Source: JBBDRJ01 sp963766295 (lineage in GTDB: Bacteria; Actinomycetota; JAICYB01). From it: a stretch of DNA of 64,000 nt. Positions 26,113-34,489 of the stretch are shown in pieces. The notes beneath the pieces are model-generated. The model did no database searches, was not told where the DNA came from, and saw only the letters and a program-made list of their open reading frames with translations. The DNA lies in assembly GCA_963766295.1 (NCBI GenBank), contig CAVXYW010000002.1, positions 1,364,001-1,428,000 on the forward strand, in the 5' to 3' direction. The number at the start of each line of letters is the position of its first letter. Position 1 is the first letter of the stretch. Both the position numbers and the translations under genes were made by a program.

Positions 26113-26760
26113 TCAGCCGGCGGGCGGTGGAGTGGGCGTCCCACCAGGGAAGATGGGGTACAGCTGGAAGCCTTCGAGGCTGGAAGCAGCTGGTTCCGGA
26201 ACGTCGACGAGCCTTACCCGTCCGTCCTTCTGCAATATGTCCAGGTCGCGCAGGGTCGATCCTTCCAACGCGAACGCGAAGATGCACTTGCACTGGGGTC
26301 CGATGGCCGCCAGCGCATCGCGGCGCTGCTGCTTGGCCGCTTCGTCGGCCGTTGCGTCGATCTCGGCCCGAAGAGTGTCGCCGATCTCCTTTGCCCGAAG
26401 GGACACGGCCTCCTCGAGGCTCGTCTCTACGGCCAGGGGCTCTCCCTGGTTCCCGGGGAACTGAACGAACACAACCTTGCCTTCGGCGTCACCGAGCATC
26501 GACTCGACATCGGAGGCAGACGTCATCGCATTGAGGGACACGAGTGCGGACGCTTCGCCGGTCGGGTTCTCGCGCGCGAGCCGTTCCAAGTAACTCTTCC
26601 TGGCTGCGACATGCCCGTCGGAGTTCGGGCCCGGTGTAGGACCGAGCCTGCCGGCCACGCCGCGCTCGTCTCCGGGCATCATCACGAGCACCGTGGCGAC
26701 GACCAGCCCCGCGGCCAGGACGGCCAACGCCACGAATCGGTACCTGATCAGAGTCTTCAT
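26113..26760 (-). CDS. Membrane-anchored protein of unknown function
   Basis: A 215-residue protein with one N-terminal membrane helix (about residues 8-28), a helical outer region rich in Ala/Glu, a CKC pair in GPQCKCIFAFALEG, and a Pro-rich end. I do not recognise a family. The pattern LRAEIDATADEAAKQQR suggests a coiled coil. It overlaps the rluD stop by four bases and precedes dnaE, so it sits in a housekeeping operon. Confidence 0.65.
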   Translation of the reverse strand: MKTLIRYRFVALAVLAAGLVVATVLVMMPGDERGVAGRLGPTPGPNSDGHVAARKSYLERLARENPTGEASALVSLNAMTSASDVESMLGDAEGKVVFVQFPGNQGEPLAVETSLEEAVSLRAKEIGDTLRAEIDATADEAAKQQRRDALAAIGPQCKCIFAFALEGSTLRDLDILQKDGRVRLVDVPEPAASSLEGFQLYPIFPGGTPTPPPAG

Positions 26761-27668
26761 GTCTCGTCATCAAGACGAGACAACGCAGCAGTGAGTTCGT
26801 TGGGGAGCTCACGTTCAAACATCAGCGCATCGCCAGTGACGGGGTGCTCGAAGGCCAGCCTGTACGCATGAAGGAAGGGACGATCGAGTCTAAGCGCACG
26901 TGCTCGAGCTGGGTCACGTCCATAGACCTCGTCACCGACAACCGGATGGCCGATCGAAGCGAGATGCGTCCGGATCTGATGCGTGCGTCCTGTTTCCAAG
27001 CGGACCTCGAGCAAGCTCAAGTCGGAGAAGCGTCTGGTGACATCGAACCAAGTTACTGCCGGTCGCCCTTCGGGCACGACGGCCATGCGCGTGCGATGAC
27101 GCGGATGGCGCCCAACGGGTGCATCGATCTTGCCTCGATCGACCGACGGAACTCCGTGAACCAGTGCCTTATATCGTCGGTCGATCGCCCTTTGCGACAT
27201 CGAGTTCACGAGCGCCTCGTGCGCTTCGTTGGTCTTGGCGACGATCAGAAGCCCGGACACGTCACGGTCGAGCCGGTGCACGATGCCGGGCCGATCGTCT
27301 CCGGCGCGCGGAGCCAGATCCTTTCCCTGCGCCCTCAGTGCGTCCACGAGAGTGCCGTCACGAACTCCGGCTGCGGCATGAACGACCACGCCGGCCGGTT
27401 TGAAGACGATCATCAAATGATCGTCCTCGTGGACGACCACAACTCCTTCAGGAGCCGGCGCGGGCTCGCGGGCGAGCACGGTTCCAACAGTGACTTGGTC
27501 GTCGGTCGCCAAACGCAGGGCTTTTCGAGCCGTTACTCCGTTGACGGCGACGGCGCCGGCTTCGATCAACGCACCTGCTTTCGCACGTGAGATGCCTTGA
27601 TCTCTCGCTACGAACACATCGAGCCGTTCGCCTGCGAGTTCCGGCGGCACGACGATCGGATCGGTCAT
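26757..27668 (-). CDS. rluD: RluA/RluD-family pseudouridine synthase
   Basis: A 303-residue enzyme with an N-terminal S4 RNA-binding domain (ERLDVFVARDQGISRAKAG) and a catalytic domain with the invariant Asp in HRLDRDVSGLL, plus ETGRTHQIRTHL. It converts uridine to pseudouridine, probably in 23S rRNA. It follows lspA with a four-base overlap, as in many actinomycetes and Firmicutes. The exact target site is not known from sequence. Confidence 0.93.
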   Translation of the reverse strand: MTDPIVVPPELAGERLDVFVARDQGISRAKAGALIEAGAVAVNGVTARKALRLATDDQVTVGTVLAREPAPAPEGVVVVHEDDHLMIVFKPAGVVVHAAAGVRDGTLVDALRAQGKDLAPRAGDDRPGIVHRLDRDVSGLLIVAKTNEAHEALVNSMSQRAIDRRYKALVHGVPSVDRGKIDAPVGRHPRHRTRMAVVPEGRPAVTWFDVTRRFSDLSLLEVRLETGRTHQIRTHLASIGHPVVGDEVYGRDPARARALRLDRPFLHAYRLAFEHPVTGDALMFERELPNELTAALSRLDDET

Positions 27669-28162
27669 CCCGCGCGGGGGAATTCTCTCGAACCCTCAGG
27701 CGCGGTTGTACGACGATCAGTTAGGCCTACCCAAATAATCACTAGGGCGCCGATGGTTATCGCCGAATCGGCAACATTGAACGCCGGCCAAAAGCGGAAA
27801 TCGACGAAGTCGACAACCGAACCCCGTCCGATCGGGCCTCGAAAGAGCCTGTCGACCAAGTTCCCGCTCGCACCGGCGGCAACCAGCGTCGCACCGAGTC
27901 CGGTCCATAACCCGGGCTCCTTCACGACCATCGCAACGAACACGACGACGCCGACCAGTGCACCCAGCGCTATCAGTCCGGAGAAGCCTCTCAGCGTCCC
28001 GAAGGCTGCTCCGGAATTGCGTATATGACTCAGTCGAAGGAAATCGCCGATGAGTTGTCTCGACTCCCCTTCGTGCAAGGACGATGCGATCAAATACTTG
28101 GTCAGTTGATCTAGCCCAACGACAGCCAGACCGAGCGCGACCAGCCGCGAACGGCTCGTCAC
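27665..28162 (-). CDS. lspA: Lipoprotein signal peptidase
   Basis: A 165-residue four-helix membrane aspartyl protease that removes prolipoprotein signal peptides. The catalytic Asp residues are in GNLVDRLF and FNVADSAIT; NSGAAFG is also conserved. It would process the several lipoproteins in this window (livK product, M28 peptidase, 19.3 kb lipoprotein). GTG start. It overlaps rluD by four bases and follows the DksA-like gene by four. Confidence 0.96.
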   Translation of the reverse strand: MTSRSRLVALGLAVVGLDQLTKYLIASSLHEGESRQLIGDFLRLSHIRNSGAAFGTLRGFSGLIALGALVGVVVFVAMVVKEPGLWTGLGATLVAAGASGNLVDRLFRGPIGRGSVVDFVDFRFWPAFNVADSAITIGALVIIWVGLTDRRTTAPEGSREFPRAG

Positions 28163-28166
28163 CTGA

Positions 28167-28532
28167 CTAGTGACGTTCTTCCTCCCGCTTGCACGAGATG
28201 CACAGGCTCGCGTGCGGGAGCGCCTTCAGCCGGGCGGCTTCGATGGACTTCCCACAGTTCCCACAGACGCCGTACGTCCCCTCTTGGATCTTCTCGAGCG
28301 CGCGATCGACCTGATCCAGAAGGTCTCGCGAGTTGTCGAGGAGCGACATGTCCCGTTCCCGCTCGTAAGTAATGGTTTCCGGCTCGCCTTCGTCGTCGCG
28401 CTTATCGGTCTTCTCTTCGCCCGAGTAGCGCGTTTCGATCTCGGCGATCTGCCGTTGGAGTTCCACACGTTCGGACGCGAGTTTGGATTCCACGGCCGCG
28501 TAATCCTTGGGACGCTTCTGCGTTTTCGCCAT
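28167..28532 (-). CDS. DksA/TraR-family zinc-finger protein
   Basis: A 121-residue protein with a long helical N-terminal half and a C4 zinc finger (CGNCGKS, CISCKREEE). The ATG at 28532 has GGCAGGAA upstream. DksA-like proteins bind in the secondary channel of RNA polymerase; actinobacterial forms such as RbpA-independent TraR-like proteins are less understood. It is first in the lspA-rluD-dnaE run and divergent from ileS. Confidence 0.9.
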   Translation of the reverse strand: MAKTQKRPKDYAAVESKLASERVELQRQIAEIETRYSGEEKTDKRDDEGEPETITYERERDMSLLDNSRDLLDQVDRALEKIQEGTYGVCGNCGKSIEAARLKALPHASLCISCKREEERH

Positions 28533-28629
28533 CGATTCCTGCCGAGAGGTTAGGAGTCGCTCGAGCGCCTCCTGCCGAAGGGCGCCTGACGCTAGCATGG
28601 GCGTTCGACCTCGTCAAAAGACCGTCAAG
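28533..28629. promoter_or_regulatory. Divergent promoter region between the dksA-like gene and ileS
   Basis: Only 97 bases separate the two start codons. TAGCAT (28593-28598, plus) and TAGCGT on the other strand overlap at a GCTAGC palindrome and could serve as -10 elements for both genes. There is no room for an ileS T-box. Confidence 0.35.
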
Positions 28630-31600
28630 ATGCACAAACCCGTAACAAGCTCACCCGACTTCGCCGCACTCGAGGAGGAGGTCCTCGAGTGGTGGAACGC
28701 GAACGGCATCCAAAAGAAGGCCCTCACGTACCGCGAGGGGGCCGACGAGTTCGTCTTCTACGAAGGCCCCCCGTACGTGAATGCTCCGCCCGGCGTGCAC
28801 AGCGTGCTTCCCCGGGTCATCAAGGACATCTTCAACCGCTTTCAAACGATGAAGGGACGATTCGTCCCGCGAAAAGGCGGATGGGACTGCCACGGGCTGC
28901 CGGCTGAGGTGGAGATCGAGAAGAAGCTCGGGTTCACCTCCAAGCGCCAGATCGTCGAATACGGGGTGGAGAAGTTCAATCACCTCTGCCGAACTTCCGT
29001 CAGCGAGTACATCGACGGCTACGTTCGATTCAGCGACCGAATCGCCTTCTGGCTCGATTACGAGGACGCTTACCAGACCTATTCCAACGAATACATCGAG
29101 TCAGTTTGGTGGTCGCTGGCCGAACTTCACGGCAAGGGGCTCCTTTTCGAGGCCGACCGCGTAGGGCCGTACTGCCCGCGCTGTGAGACACCGTTGTCCG
29201 ACCACGAGTTGGGCATGGAGGACGTCTACCAAGAGGTAACCGACCCGGCTGTAACGGTAGCGCTCCCGATCATTGAAGCTTCCGACAGCCGGCTCGACGG
29301 CGCATCTCTGGCCGTCTGGACGACAACACCGTGGACGTTGCTGGCCAACGTTGCCGCCGCAATCAACCCATCCATCGACTACGTCCTCGTGGAGTTCGAA
29401 GGCCGCCGTCTGGTCCTCGCTCAATCATTGGCCGGATCGGCACTGGGGCTCGAGGTGTCACCACCGGCCCTCGCACAATTCAAGGGGAGCGATCTGCTGG
29501 GTCTTCGTTACAAGGCGCCCTTTCCATACGCACAGCAAGGTCTCCAGGCCAGGGTCGCCGAGGGCCGAGAGAAAGCGGGGAGCGTCCTGGGAGCCGAGTT
29601 CGTCAACATTGATGAAGGCACGGGGATCGTCCACCTCGCAGGAGCGTTCGGCGCGGACGACCTCGAAGCAACGCGCGAAGCCGGGATCCCGGTATTCAAT
29701 CCAGTCGACGCGAGCGGGAACTTCGATTCGACCGTTCCCGAATTCCAGGGAACCTTCGTGAAGGACGCCGACCCCGCCATCATTCAGCGCTTGCGCGCTG
29801 ATGGCGTTCTTGTGCGCGAGGAACGACACACGCACTCGATCCCGCACTGCTGGAGGTGCAAGCACGCCTTGCTCGGTGGAGGCTATGCGCTCAACTCGTG
29901 GTACGTGCGAACCACCGAGAAACGCGATCGCCTCCTCGAAGAGAACGCAAACGTCAACTGGATCCCGGAGCACATCAAGAACGGGCGTTACGGAAGATGG
30001 CTCGAGAACAACGTCGACTGGTCGTTGTCGCGATTCCGCTTCTGGGGCACGCCGCTCCCGATCTGGCGCTGCCCGAATAAGCACGACACGGCCATCGGTT
30101 CGGTTGCCCAGCTATCGGAGCTTGCCGGACGCGATCTGTCGGAGATCGATCTGCACCGTCCCTACGTCGATGACGTGAAGATCAAGTGCTCGTCGTGCGC
30201 CGAAGAGGCCGCTCGCGTATTGGACGTGATCGACGTTTGGTACGACTCCGGGGCGATGCCGTTTGCGCAGTACGGTTATCCGCATCGCAATGCCGAGGTG
30301 TTCGAACGCCGCTTCCCAGCGGATTTCATCTGCGAGGGCCTCGATCAAACGCGCGGATGGTTCTACTCGCTTATGGCCGAGTCGGTCTTGCTGTTCGACC
30401 AAAACGCGTACCGCAACGTCATCTGCCACGGGCTCGTCGTAGATGTCGAAGGCCGCAAGATGTCCAAGTCCCTGGGGAACAGCGTCGAGCCCTCCGACAT
30501 CTTTGCGCGTTTCGGTTCAGACGCTTTGCGTTTCTACTACTTGTCTGCAGGCAACCTGGCCGACAACCGCCGCTTGTCGGATGATGCCCTACAGCAAGTC
30601 ATCCGCGGCCCGTTCCTTACGCTGTGGAACGTCTACCGCCTCTACGTCCTGTACGCGAACATCGACGAGTTCGATCCCAACACCTGGGAGTTGATCGCAC
30701 CCGGTGTAAGGCCCGAGATCGATCGCTGGATCTTGTCGGAACTCCACGGCTTGATCTTCGAGGTCGAGAGTGCGCTCGAGTCATTCGACTCCCTGACGGC
30801 CGCGCGCCGGATCGCGGAGTTCATCGACGACCTCTCCAACTGGTACGTGCGCCGTTCCCGCCGCCGCTTCTGGCGGGCGGCAGAGACCGACGAAGAAGAA
30901 GTCGACAAGAGCGCTGCTTACTGGACGCTTTGGACATGCCTGGTCGAGCTGTCGACTCTGCTCGCGCCCTTCGCTCCGTTCCTTTCCGAGGCCATGTATC
31001 GGAACCTCGTAAGCGAAGTGAATCCAACCGCACCGGACAGCGTTCATCTATCCGACTTCCCCGCCGGCGACCCCGAGCTCGTCGACCCCCGGCTCTCGGC
31101 CGGAATGGCCGCCGCTCGCGAGCTCGCATCTTTGGGTCACTCGGCCCGGGGAGATGCCGGCGTGAAGGTTAGACAGCCACTCGGACACGCGGTGCTTCTG
31201 GTCCCCGAGGATCTGCGCGACGCGGTCGAAGATGTTGCCGAGCTACTGGTTGAAGAACTGAACGTCTCCCAGTTCTCGTTTGCAGAAGACGAGGGCGAGG
31301 TCGTTCGTCCGACGCTGCGTCCCAACTACCGCACTGCAGGTCCCGATCTCGGCGCCCGTGTGCGCGACCTCGCAAAGGCGCTTGAAGGGCTCAACGACGA
31401 GGCCTGCGCGAACCTGACAGCGCAACTAGACGACGGCAAGGAGATCGAGATCGAGCTGGGTGACGGGGAGAAGATGCGCGCTTCTCCCGAGCACATCGAG
31501 ATCAGACGCGAACCCGCCGAAGGGACAATCTTCGCCTACGAGCCGCCGTTCGGCGTGTCTTTGGATCTTACGATCACACCCGACTTGCGACGCGAAGGTT

Positions 31601-31845
31601 TGGTCCGCGAATTCGTTCATCAGGCGCAAACGGTCAGGCGAGATCAGGGATTGGAGGTTACGGATCGCATCCGTCTCGCCGTCGTCGCACCGGACGAGAT
31701 CAAGCAGGCTCTACGCGAGCACAACGATTACGTCGCCGAGGAACTCCTCGCTACCGACGTGGATCTTCCGGACTCGCCACCCGAAGCCTCACGCACTATC
31801 GACGTCGAGGGATCCGAAGTCTCGATCTCGATAAGGAAGGTCTGA
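28630..31845 (+). CDS. ileS: Isoleucyl-tRNA synthetase, IleRS2 (eukaryote-like) type, with GVHS in place of HIGH
   Basis: A 1071-residue class I synthetase. The ATG at 28630 gives the normal N terminus (PDFAALEEEVLEWW); ATG 28597 is an alternative. YEGPPYVN and GWDCHGLPAEVE flank the signature, which reads G55-V-H57-S58 rather than HxGH. IleRS2 enzymes usually have GxHH, so the final His is replaced by Ser. The editing domain (WTTTPWTLLANV, HLAGAFGADDLEA), zinc-binding cysteines and KMSKS (GRKMSKSLGNS) are intact. The C-terminal tRNA-binding region is long, as in IleRS2. Such enzymes are known for mupirocin resistance. Confidence 0.97.
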   Translation: MHKPVTSSPDFAALEEEVLEWWNANGIQKKALTYREGADEFVFYEGPPYVNAPPGVHSVLPRVIKDIFNRFQTMKGRFVPRKGGWDCHGLPAEVEIEKKLGFTSKRQIVEYGVEKFNHLCRTSVSEYIDGYVRFSDRIAFWLDYEDAYQTYSNEYIESVWWSLAELHGKGLLFEADRVGPYCPRCETPLSDHELGMEDVYQEVTDPAVTVALPIIEASDSRLDGASLAVWTTTPWTLLANVAAAINPSIDYVLVEFEGRRLVLAQSLAGSALGLEVSPPALAQFKGSDLLGLRYKAPFPYAQQGLQARVAEGREKAGSVLGAEFVNIDEGTGIVHLAGAFGADDLEATREAGIPVFNPVDASGNFDSTVPEFQGTFVKDADPAIIQRLRADGVLVREERHTHSIPHCWRCKHALLGGGYALNSWYVRTTEKRDRLLEENANVNWIPEHIKNGRYGRWLENNVDWSLSRFRFWGTPLPIWRCPNKHDTAIGSVAQLSELAGRDLSEIDLHRPYVDDVKIKCSSCAEEAARVLDVIDVWYDSGAMPFAQYGYPHRNAEVFERRFPADFICEGLDQTRGWFYSLMAESVLLFDQNAYRNVICHGLVVDVEGRKMSKSLGNSVEPSDIFARFGSDALRFYYLSAGNLADNRRLSDDALQQVIRGPFLTLWNVYRLYVLYANIDEFDPNTWELIAPGVRPEIDRWILSELHGLIFEVESALESFDSLTAARRIAEFIDDLSNWYVRRSRRRFWRAAETDEEEVDKSAAYWTLWTCLVELSTLLAPFAPFLSEAMYRNLVSEVNPTAPDSVHLSDFPAGDPELVDPRLSAGMAAARELASLGHSARGDAGVKVRQPLGHAVLLVPEDLRDAVEDVAELLVEELNVSQFSFAEDEGEVVRPTLRPNYRTAGPDLGARVRDLAKALEGLNDEACANLTAQLDDGKEIEIELGDGEKMRASPEHIEIRREPAEGTIFAYEPPFGVSLDLTITPDLRREGLVREFVHQAQTVRRDQGLEVTDRIRLAVVAPDEIKQALREHNDYVAEELLATDVDLPDSPPEASRTIDVEGSEVSISIRKV

Positions 31846-31848
31846 CGA

Positions 31849-31877
31849 GCTACCGCGGAGCGAAGCGAGGCGGCAGC
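31849..31877. terminator. Weak hairpin between convergent genes
   Basis: An 8-base stem with one mismatch (31849-31856 and 31870-31877) around a 13-base loop, just after the ileS stop and before the stop of the convergent gene. No T-run is seen. Confidence 0.35.
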
Positions 31878-31881
31878 ATCG

Positions 31882-32517
31882 CTACTTCTTCAAGCAGAGA
31901 CCACAAGCTGTGTACCCTCGGCGCCGAGCGAGGTCTTCCGAAACTTCACGCAGATCGTCGCCCTGTGCGTAGCGGCAATCTGAGGAGTGGTACCTCTCTC
32001 GGCCGGGGATGACGAAAACCTTCTTCCGGGCACGGCTGCCGGCCGCAGCCCCGGCCCTGGGTCGAACGGGAGGCTTCTGCTTTGCGAGGGCTTTCGGCCT
32101 TGGTGAAACCGGTTTGGCAGCAACATTCGGCCTCGGAGTCCCGCTTGCTACAGACTCGACCGCAAGAGGCTCGACGATCGTGTCGTCCGGTGCCGGTTGT
32201 CTGGAGATGCCGGCCAGCACCTTCCCCATACGCCGTCGCCTCTTCTTCTCAACGGCAACTTCTTCGACTTCAATCTCGGCTTCCTCGTCGAACTCGACTA
32301 ACGCGATCTCTTCGATCTCGCCGACGTCGGCGTTTTCCATCTCGAAGCCGATTCCTTCCCTGCGCATCTTTCGCGTCCAACCGAAGAGGATGAGAACGGA
32401 GACGAGAGCCGAAAGCGCGATCGACGCGATAAGCGGGATGCTCGAGTTGCGAACGAAGAAGCCGCCGACGAGCGCCGCGAAAGCTAAGCCGAGTGCTGCG
32501 TACGTTACCCGCGCCAC
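31882..32517 (-). CDS. Two-helix membrane protein with a C-terminal His/Cys knuckle
   Basis: A 211-residue protein of unknown function. Two helices (about residues 5-22 and 27-47) are followed by a very acidic segment, a KKRRRR cluster, a Pro/Lys/Ala-rich linker and a compact end: YHSSDCRYAQ then GYTACGLCLKK. The H-x3-C and C-x2-C residues could bind zinc; a similar end is found on some secreted nucleases. Its membrane part resembles that of the next gene, so the two look like tandem paralogues. The start GTG at 32517 has no strong ribosome site. Confidence 0.65.
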   Translation of the reverse strand: MARVTYAALGLAFAALVGGFFVRNSSIPLIASIALSALVSVLILFGWTRKMRREGIGFEMENADVGEIEEIALVEFDEEAEIEVEEVAVEKKRRRRMGKVLAGISRQPAPDDTIVEPLAVESVASGTPRPNVAAKPVSPRPKALAKQKPPVRPRAGAAAGSRARKKVFVIPGRERYHSSDCRYAQGDDLREVSEDLARRRGYTACGLCLKK

Positions 32518-32574
32518 GACATCAGGCCGCGACGTCTCGCCCGGCCGCCGCGTTTCGCATGACCGCGTCGCGCA

Positions 32575-33090
32575 CTAGCGCGCGGGCGGGCGGCGTCGAG
32601 CGGGTTTGGCCTTGGGACGAGCAGTGCCGGCAGCCTTGGCTTTGGGCTTCGCCTTGCGCGCCGCCGCTTTGGGTTTCGATGCTTTCGCTTTCGCCTTCGC
32701 CGGTTTCAGCTTCGCCGTACGCTCCGCCGCCGGCTTGACCTTTGGCTTCGCCGCCGGTTTGGCTCCCCTCTTTCTCGGAGCCGGACGTCGCGCCGGACGT
32801 CGCGCGGTGCGTGAAGTGCGACGGCCACCAACGGCGAACTCCTCGTCGTCGGAAAGCGACGCGTACAGCTCGTCTTCTTCGGGTTCAGCGGAAAGTGCCG
32901 GCACTTCCGTGAAGCCTTCGGCAGACGCTTCGCGCGCCCTTCGCGCCCAAGCTCCGAGCACGAGAACGATGACGGCCAACTCGATGACGATCGAGATGAT
33001 CAGGAAGACGTTCGAGTCGTCCGTGAGGAACCCAACGATCAGAAAAGCCAAACCGGCAAGTAGCAATCCCCACGTGATGCGAACAAGCAC
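32575..33090 (-). CDS. Two-helix membrane protein with a histone H1-like Lys/Ala/Pro tail
   Basis: A 171-residue protein. The GTG at 33090 is chosen because AGGAGG lies seven bases upstream; an ATG at 33108 would place that site inside the gene. Two helices (about residues 5-22 and 26-48) precede an acidic stretch (AEPEEDELY) and a tail of about 85 residues made mostly of Lys, Ala, Pro and Arg, in KPKA-type repeats. Such tails bind DNA or acidic polymers in other proteins. Function unknown. Confidence 0.65.
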   Translation of the reverse strand: MLVRITWGLLLAGLAFLIVGFLTDDSNVFLIISIVIELAVIVLVLGAWARRAREASAEGFTEVPALSAEPEEDELYASLSDDEEFAVGGRRTSRTARRPARRPAPRKRGAKPAAKPKVKPAAERTAKLKPAKAKAKASKPKAAARKAKPKAKAAGTARPKAKPARRRPPAR

Positions 33091-33192
33091 GATGGTTCCT
33101 CCTGTCATGGCTTTGAGGCGAAAGAAGCTCGCCCTATGTTGTCGAATGACCGCGACCGTCGCAACCGGCCCCGGAAATTACCCTTTATCGCC

Positions 33193-33678
33193 TCAATAGG
33201 CGCTCGGAGCCGACCACCCACCCCGCGTTGGTTCGGGTGGACCGTACCTGATCGTGGTATCGCCGGGTAGCGGAGCGGTTTCGTACAACGACGGCTCCGA
33301 GGTCGGGTTTTCCGTCGTCGATCCGCCCGTCTCGGGGACCGGCTTGGGCAAGGGACCAGCGTCGTAGGTCGACGGCCACCGGAAACGTGACTCTTCGTGG
33401 ATCTGCGATACGAGCGAACCTATGACCGCTTCCATCGCTTGTGTGCGATCCAACCACTCGCGCGATGAGCTATAGAGCACGGCACGAGCACCGAGTATGT
33501 CTTCGGCTTCGTGAGCTGGTGAACCGACGGCCAAGCTGCCTTCGGTCACCGCCCTCGTATCGCGGCTCCGGCGATTGAGGACTTCGAGGCGTGCGATGAG
33601 GTCGTCGCGGGCTTCGGACGCGCGTTCGTACCGTTCATAGAGCATCTGAAGGAATGGCAGGAGCTCCCGGCCGTCCAT
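33193..33678 (-). CDS. Unknown protein in the usual divIVA position
   Basis: A 161-residue protein with a helical N-terminal half (LPFLQMLYERYERASEARDD) and a disordered Pro/Ser/Thr-rich C-terminal half. There is no signal or membrane helix. It follows yggT by four bases. In many Gram-positive bacteria this slot holds divIVA, but I see neither the DivIVA N-terminal motif nor a long coiled coil. A role in division is suggested only by position. Confidence 0.55.
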   Translation of the reverse strand: MDGRELLPFLQMLYERYERASEARDDLIARLEVLNRRSRDTRAVTEGSLAVGSPAHEAEDILGARAVLYSSSREWLDRTQAMEAVIGSLVSQIHEESRFRWPSTYDAGPLPKPVPETGGSTTENPTSEPSLYETAPLPGDTTIRYGPPEPTRGGWSAPSAY

Positions 33679-33682
33679 CGCC

Positions 33683-33982
33683 TCAGAACAGGACGCGTTG
33701 GAGAATCGACTCCGCTATGAACAGGACGAGGAAAGCCAGCAGCGGCGAGAGGTCGAGGCCCATGCCGCCGAGCCTTACTCCGGGGATCAGCCCGCGGAAG
33801 ATCCTCAGGAACGGCTCACACACGTCGTAAACGAAGCTCGCCGCCGGCCTTATCGCGTCGGGCAATCGCAAGTCGGCAAGGGACTGCAGGAACGTGAGGA
33901 TTATGTAGACGAAAAGGATGCTGCGGTAAGCGCGTACCGCGAACAGGATGATCAGCCGGATGTCGTAGTCGATTCCGGTCAT
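33683..33982 (-). CDS. yggT: YggT-family membrane protein
   Basis: A 99-residue protein with two or more hydrophobic helices and the family motif YDVCEPFLRIFRGLIP. YggT/YlmG proteins are found beside sepF in Gram-positive bacteria and cyanobacteria and affect division or membrane organisation by an unknown route. It lies 18 bases after sepF. Confidence 0.93.
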   Translation of the reverse strand: MTGIDYDIRLIILFAVRAYRSILFVYIILTFLQSLADLRLPDAIRPAASFVYDVCEPFLRIFRGLIPGVRLGGMGLDLSPLLAFLVLFIAESILQRVLF

Positions 33983-34000
33983 TGATGCCGCGGGCTCACG

Positions 34001-34489
34001 CTAGAACTGATTGAAGAACCCGCGGTCGGACATCAACTCTCGCGCTTCGTCCGCAGAGACCTCGACGTTGGGCGGTGTGAGCAGGAAGATCCTGTCCCCC
34101 ACCTTCTTGATCGTGCCCTGAGCCATGTACGTAAGCCCGCTCGCGAAGTCGACGAGGCGTTTGGCGAGATCCGCGTTCGCTTGGGTCAGGTTCATGATCA
34201 CCGCCGAGTTCACGCGGAGTTTGTCCCCGATCTCCTTCGCGTCGTTGAAAGCTCTTGGCTCGACAACGTGCATGCTCGCCCGCGGGGCAACTGCGGAAGG
34301 CGCGGCCGACATCATCGGTTCCTCGCCGCCGATCCGTCGAACGCTCGTGGATGCAGGAACGTCCGGCCTGATCGGACGCACGGTCTCGAAAGTCGTGGGC
34401 TGCTCGGTCTCGGTCGGTAGAGGCTCGAGCTCGTCCTCTTCCTCGACCAGCCCCAGGTATATGAGGGCCTTCTTCCAGAACCCTGGCAT
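34001..34489 (-). CDS. sepF: Cell division protein SepF
   Basis: A 162-residue SepF with an N-terminal amphipathic membrane-binding helix (MPGFWKKALIYLGL), an acidic linker of about 60 residues and the dimerising core (VVEPRAFNDAKEIGD, VIMNLTQANADLAKRLVDF). SepF tethers FtsZ to the membrane. No ftsA is in the cluster, so SepF is the probable FtsZ anchor. The ATG shares its A with the yggS stop (TGATG) and has GAGGAG upstream. Confidence 0.95.
   Translation of the reverse strand: MPGFWKKALIYLGLVEEEDELEPLPTETEQPTTFETVRPIRPDVPASTSVRRIGGEEPMMSAAPSAVAPRASMHVVEPRAFNDAKEIGDKLRVNSAVIMNLTQANADLAKRLVDFASGLTYMAQGTIKKVGDRIFLLTPPNVEVSADEARELMSDRGFFNQF

Noticed and set aside
28533..28629. T-box leader before ileS, as in other actinomycetes
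   Set aside because: The divergent gene is only 97 bases away and no stem I or antiterminator sequence is present.
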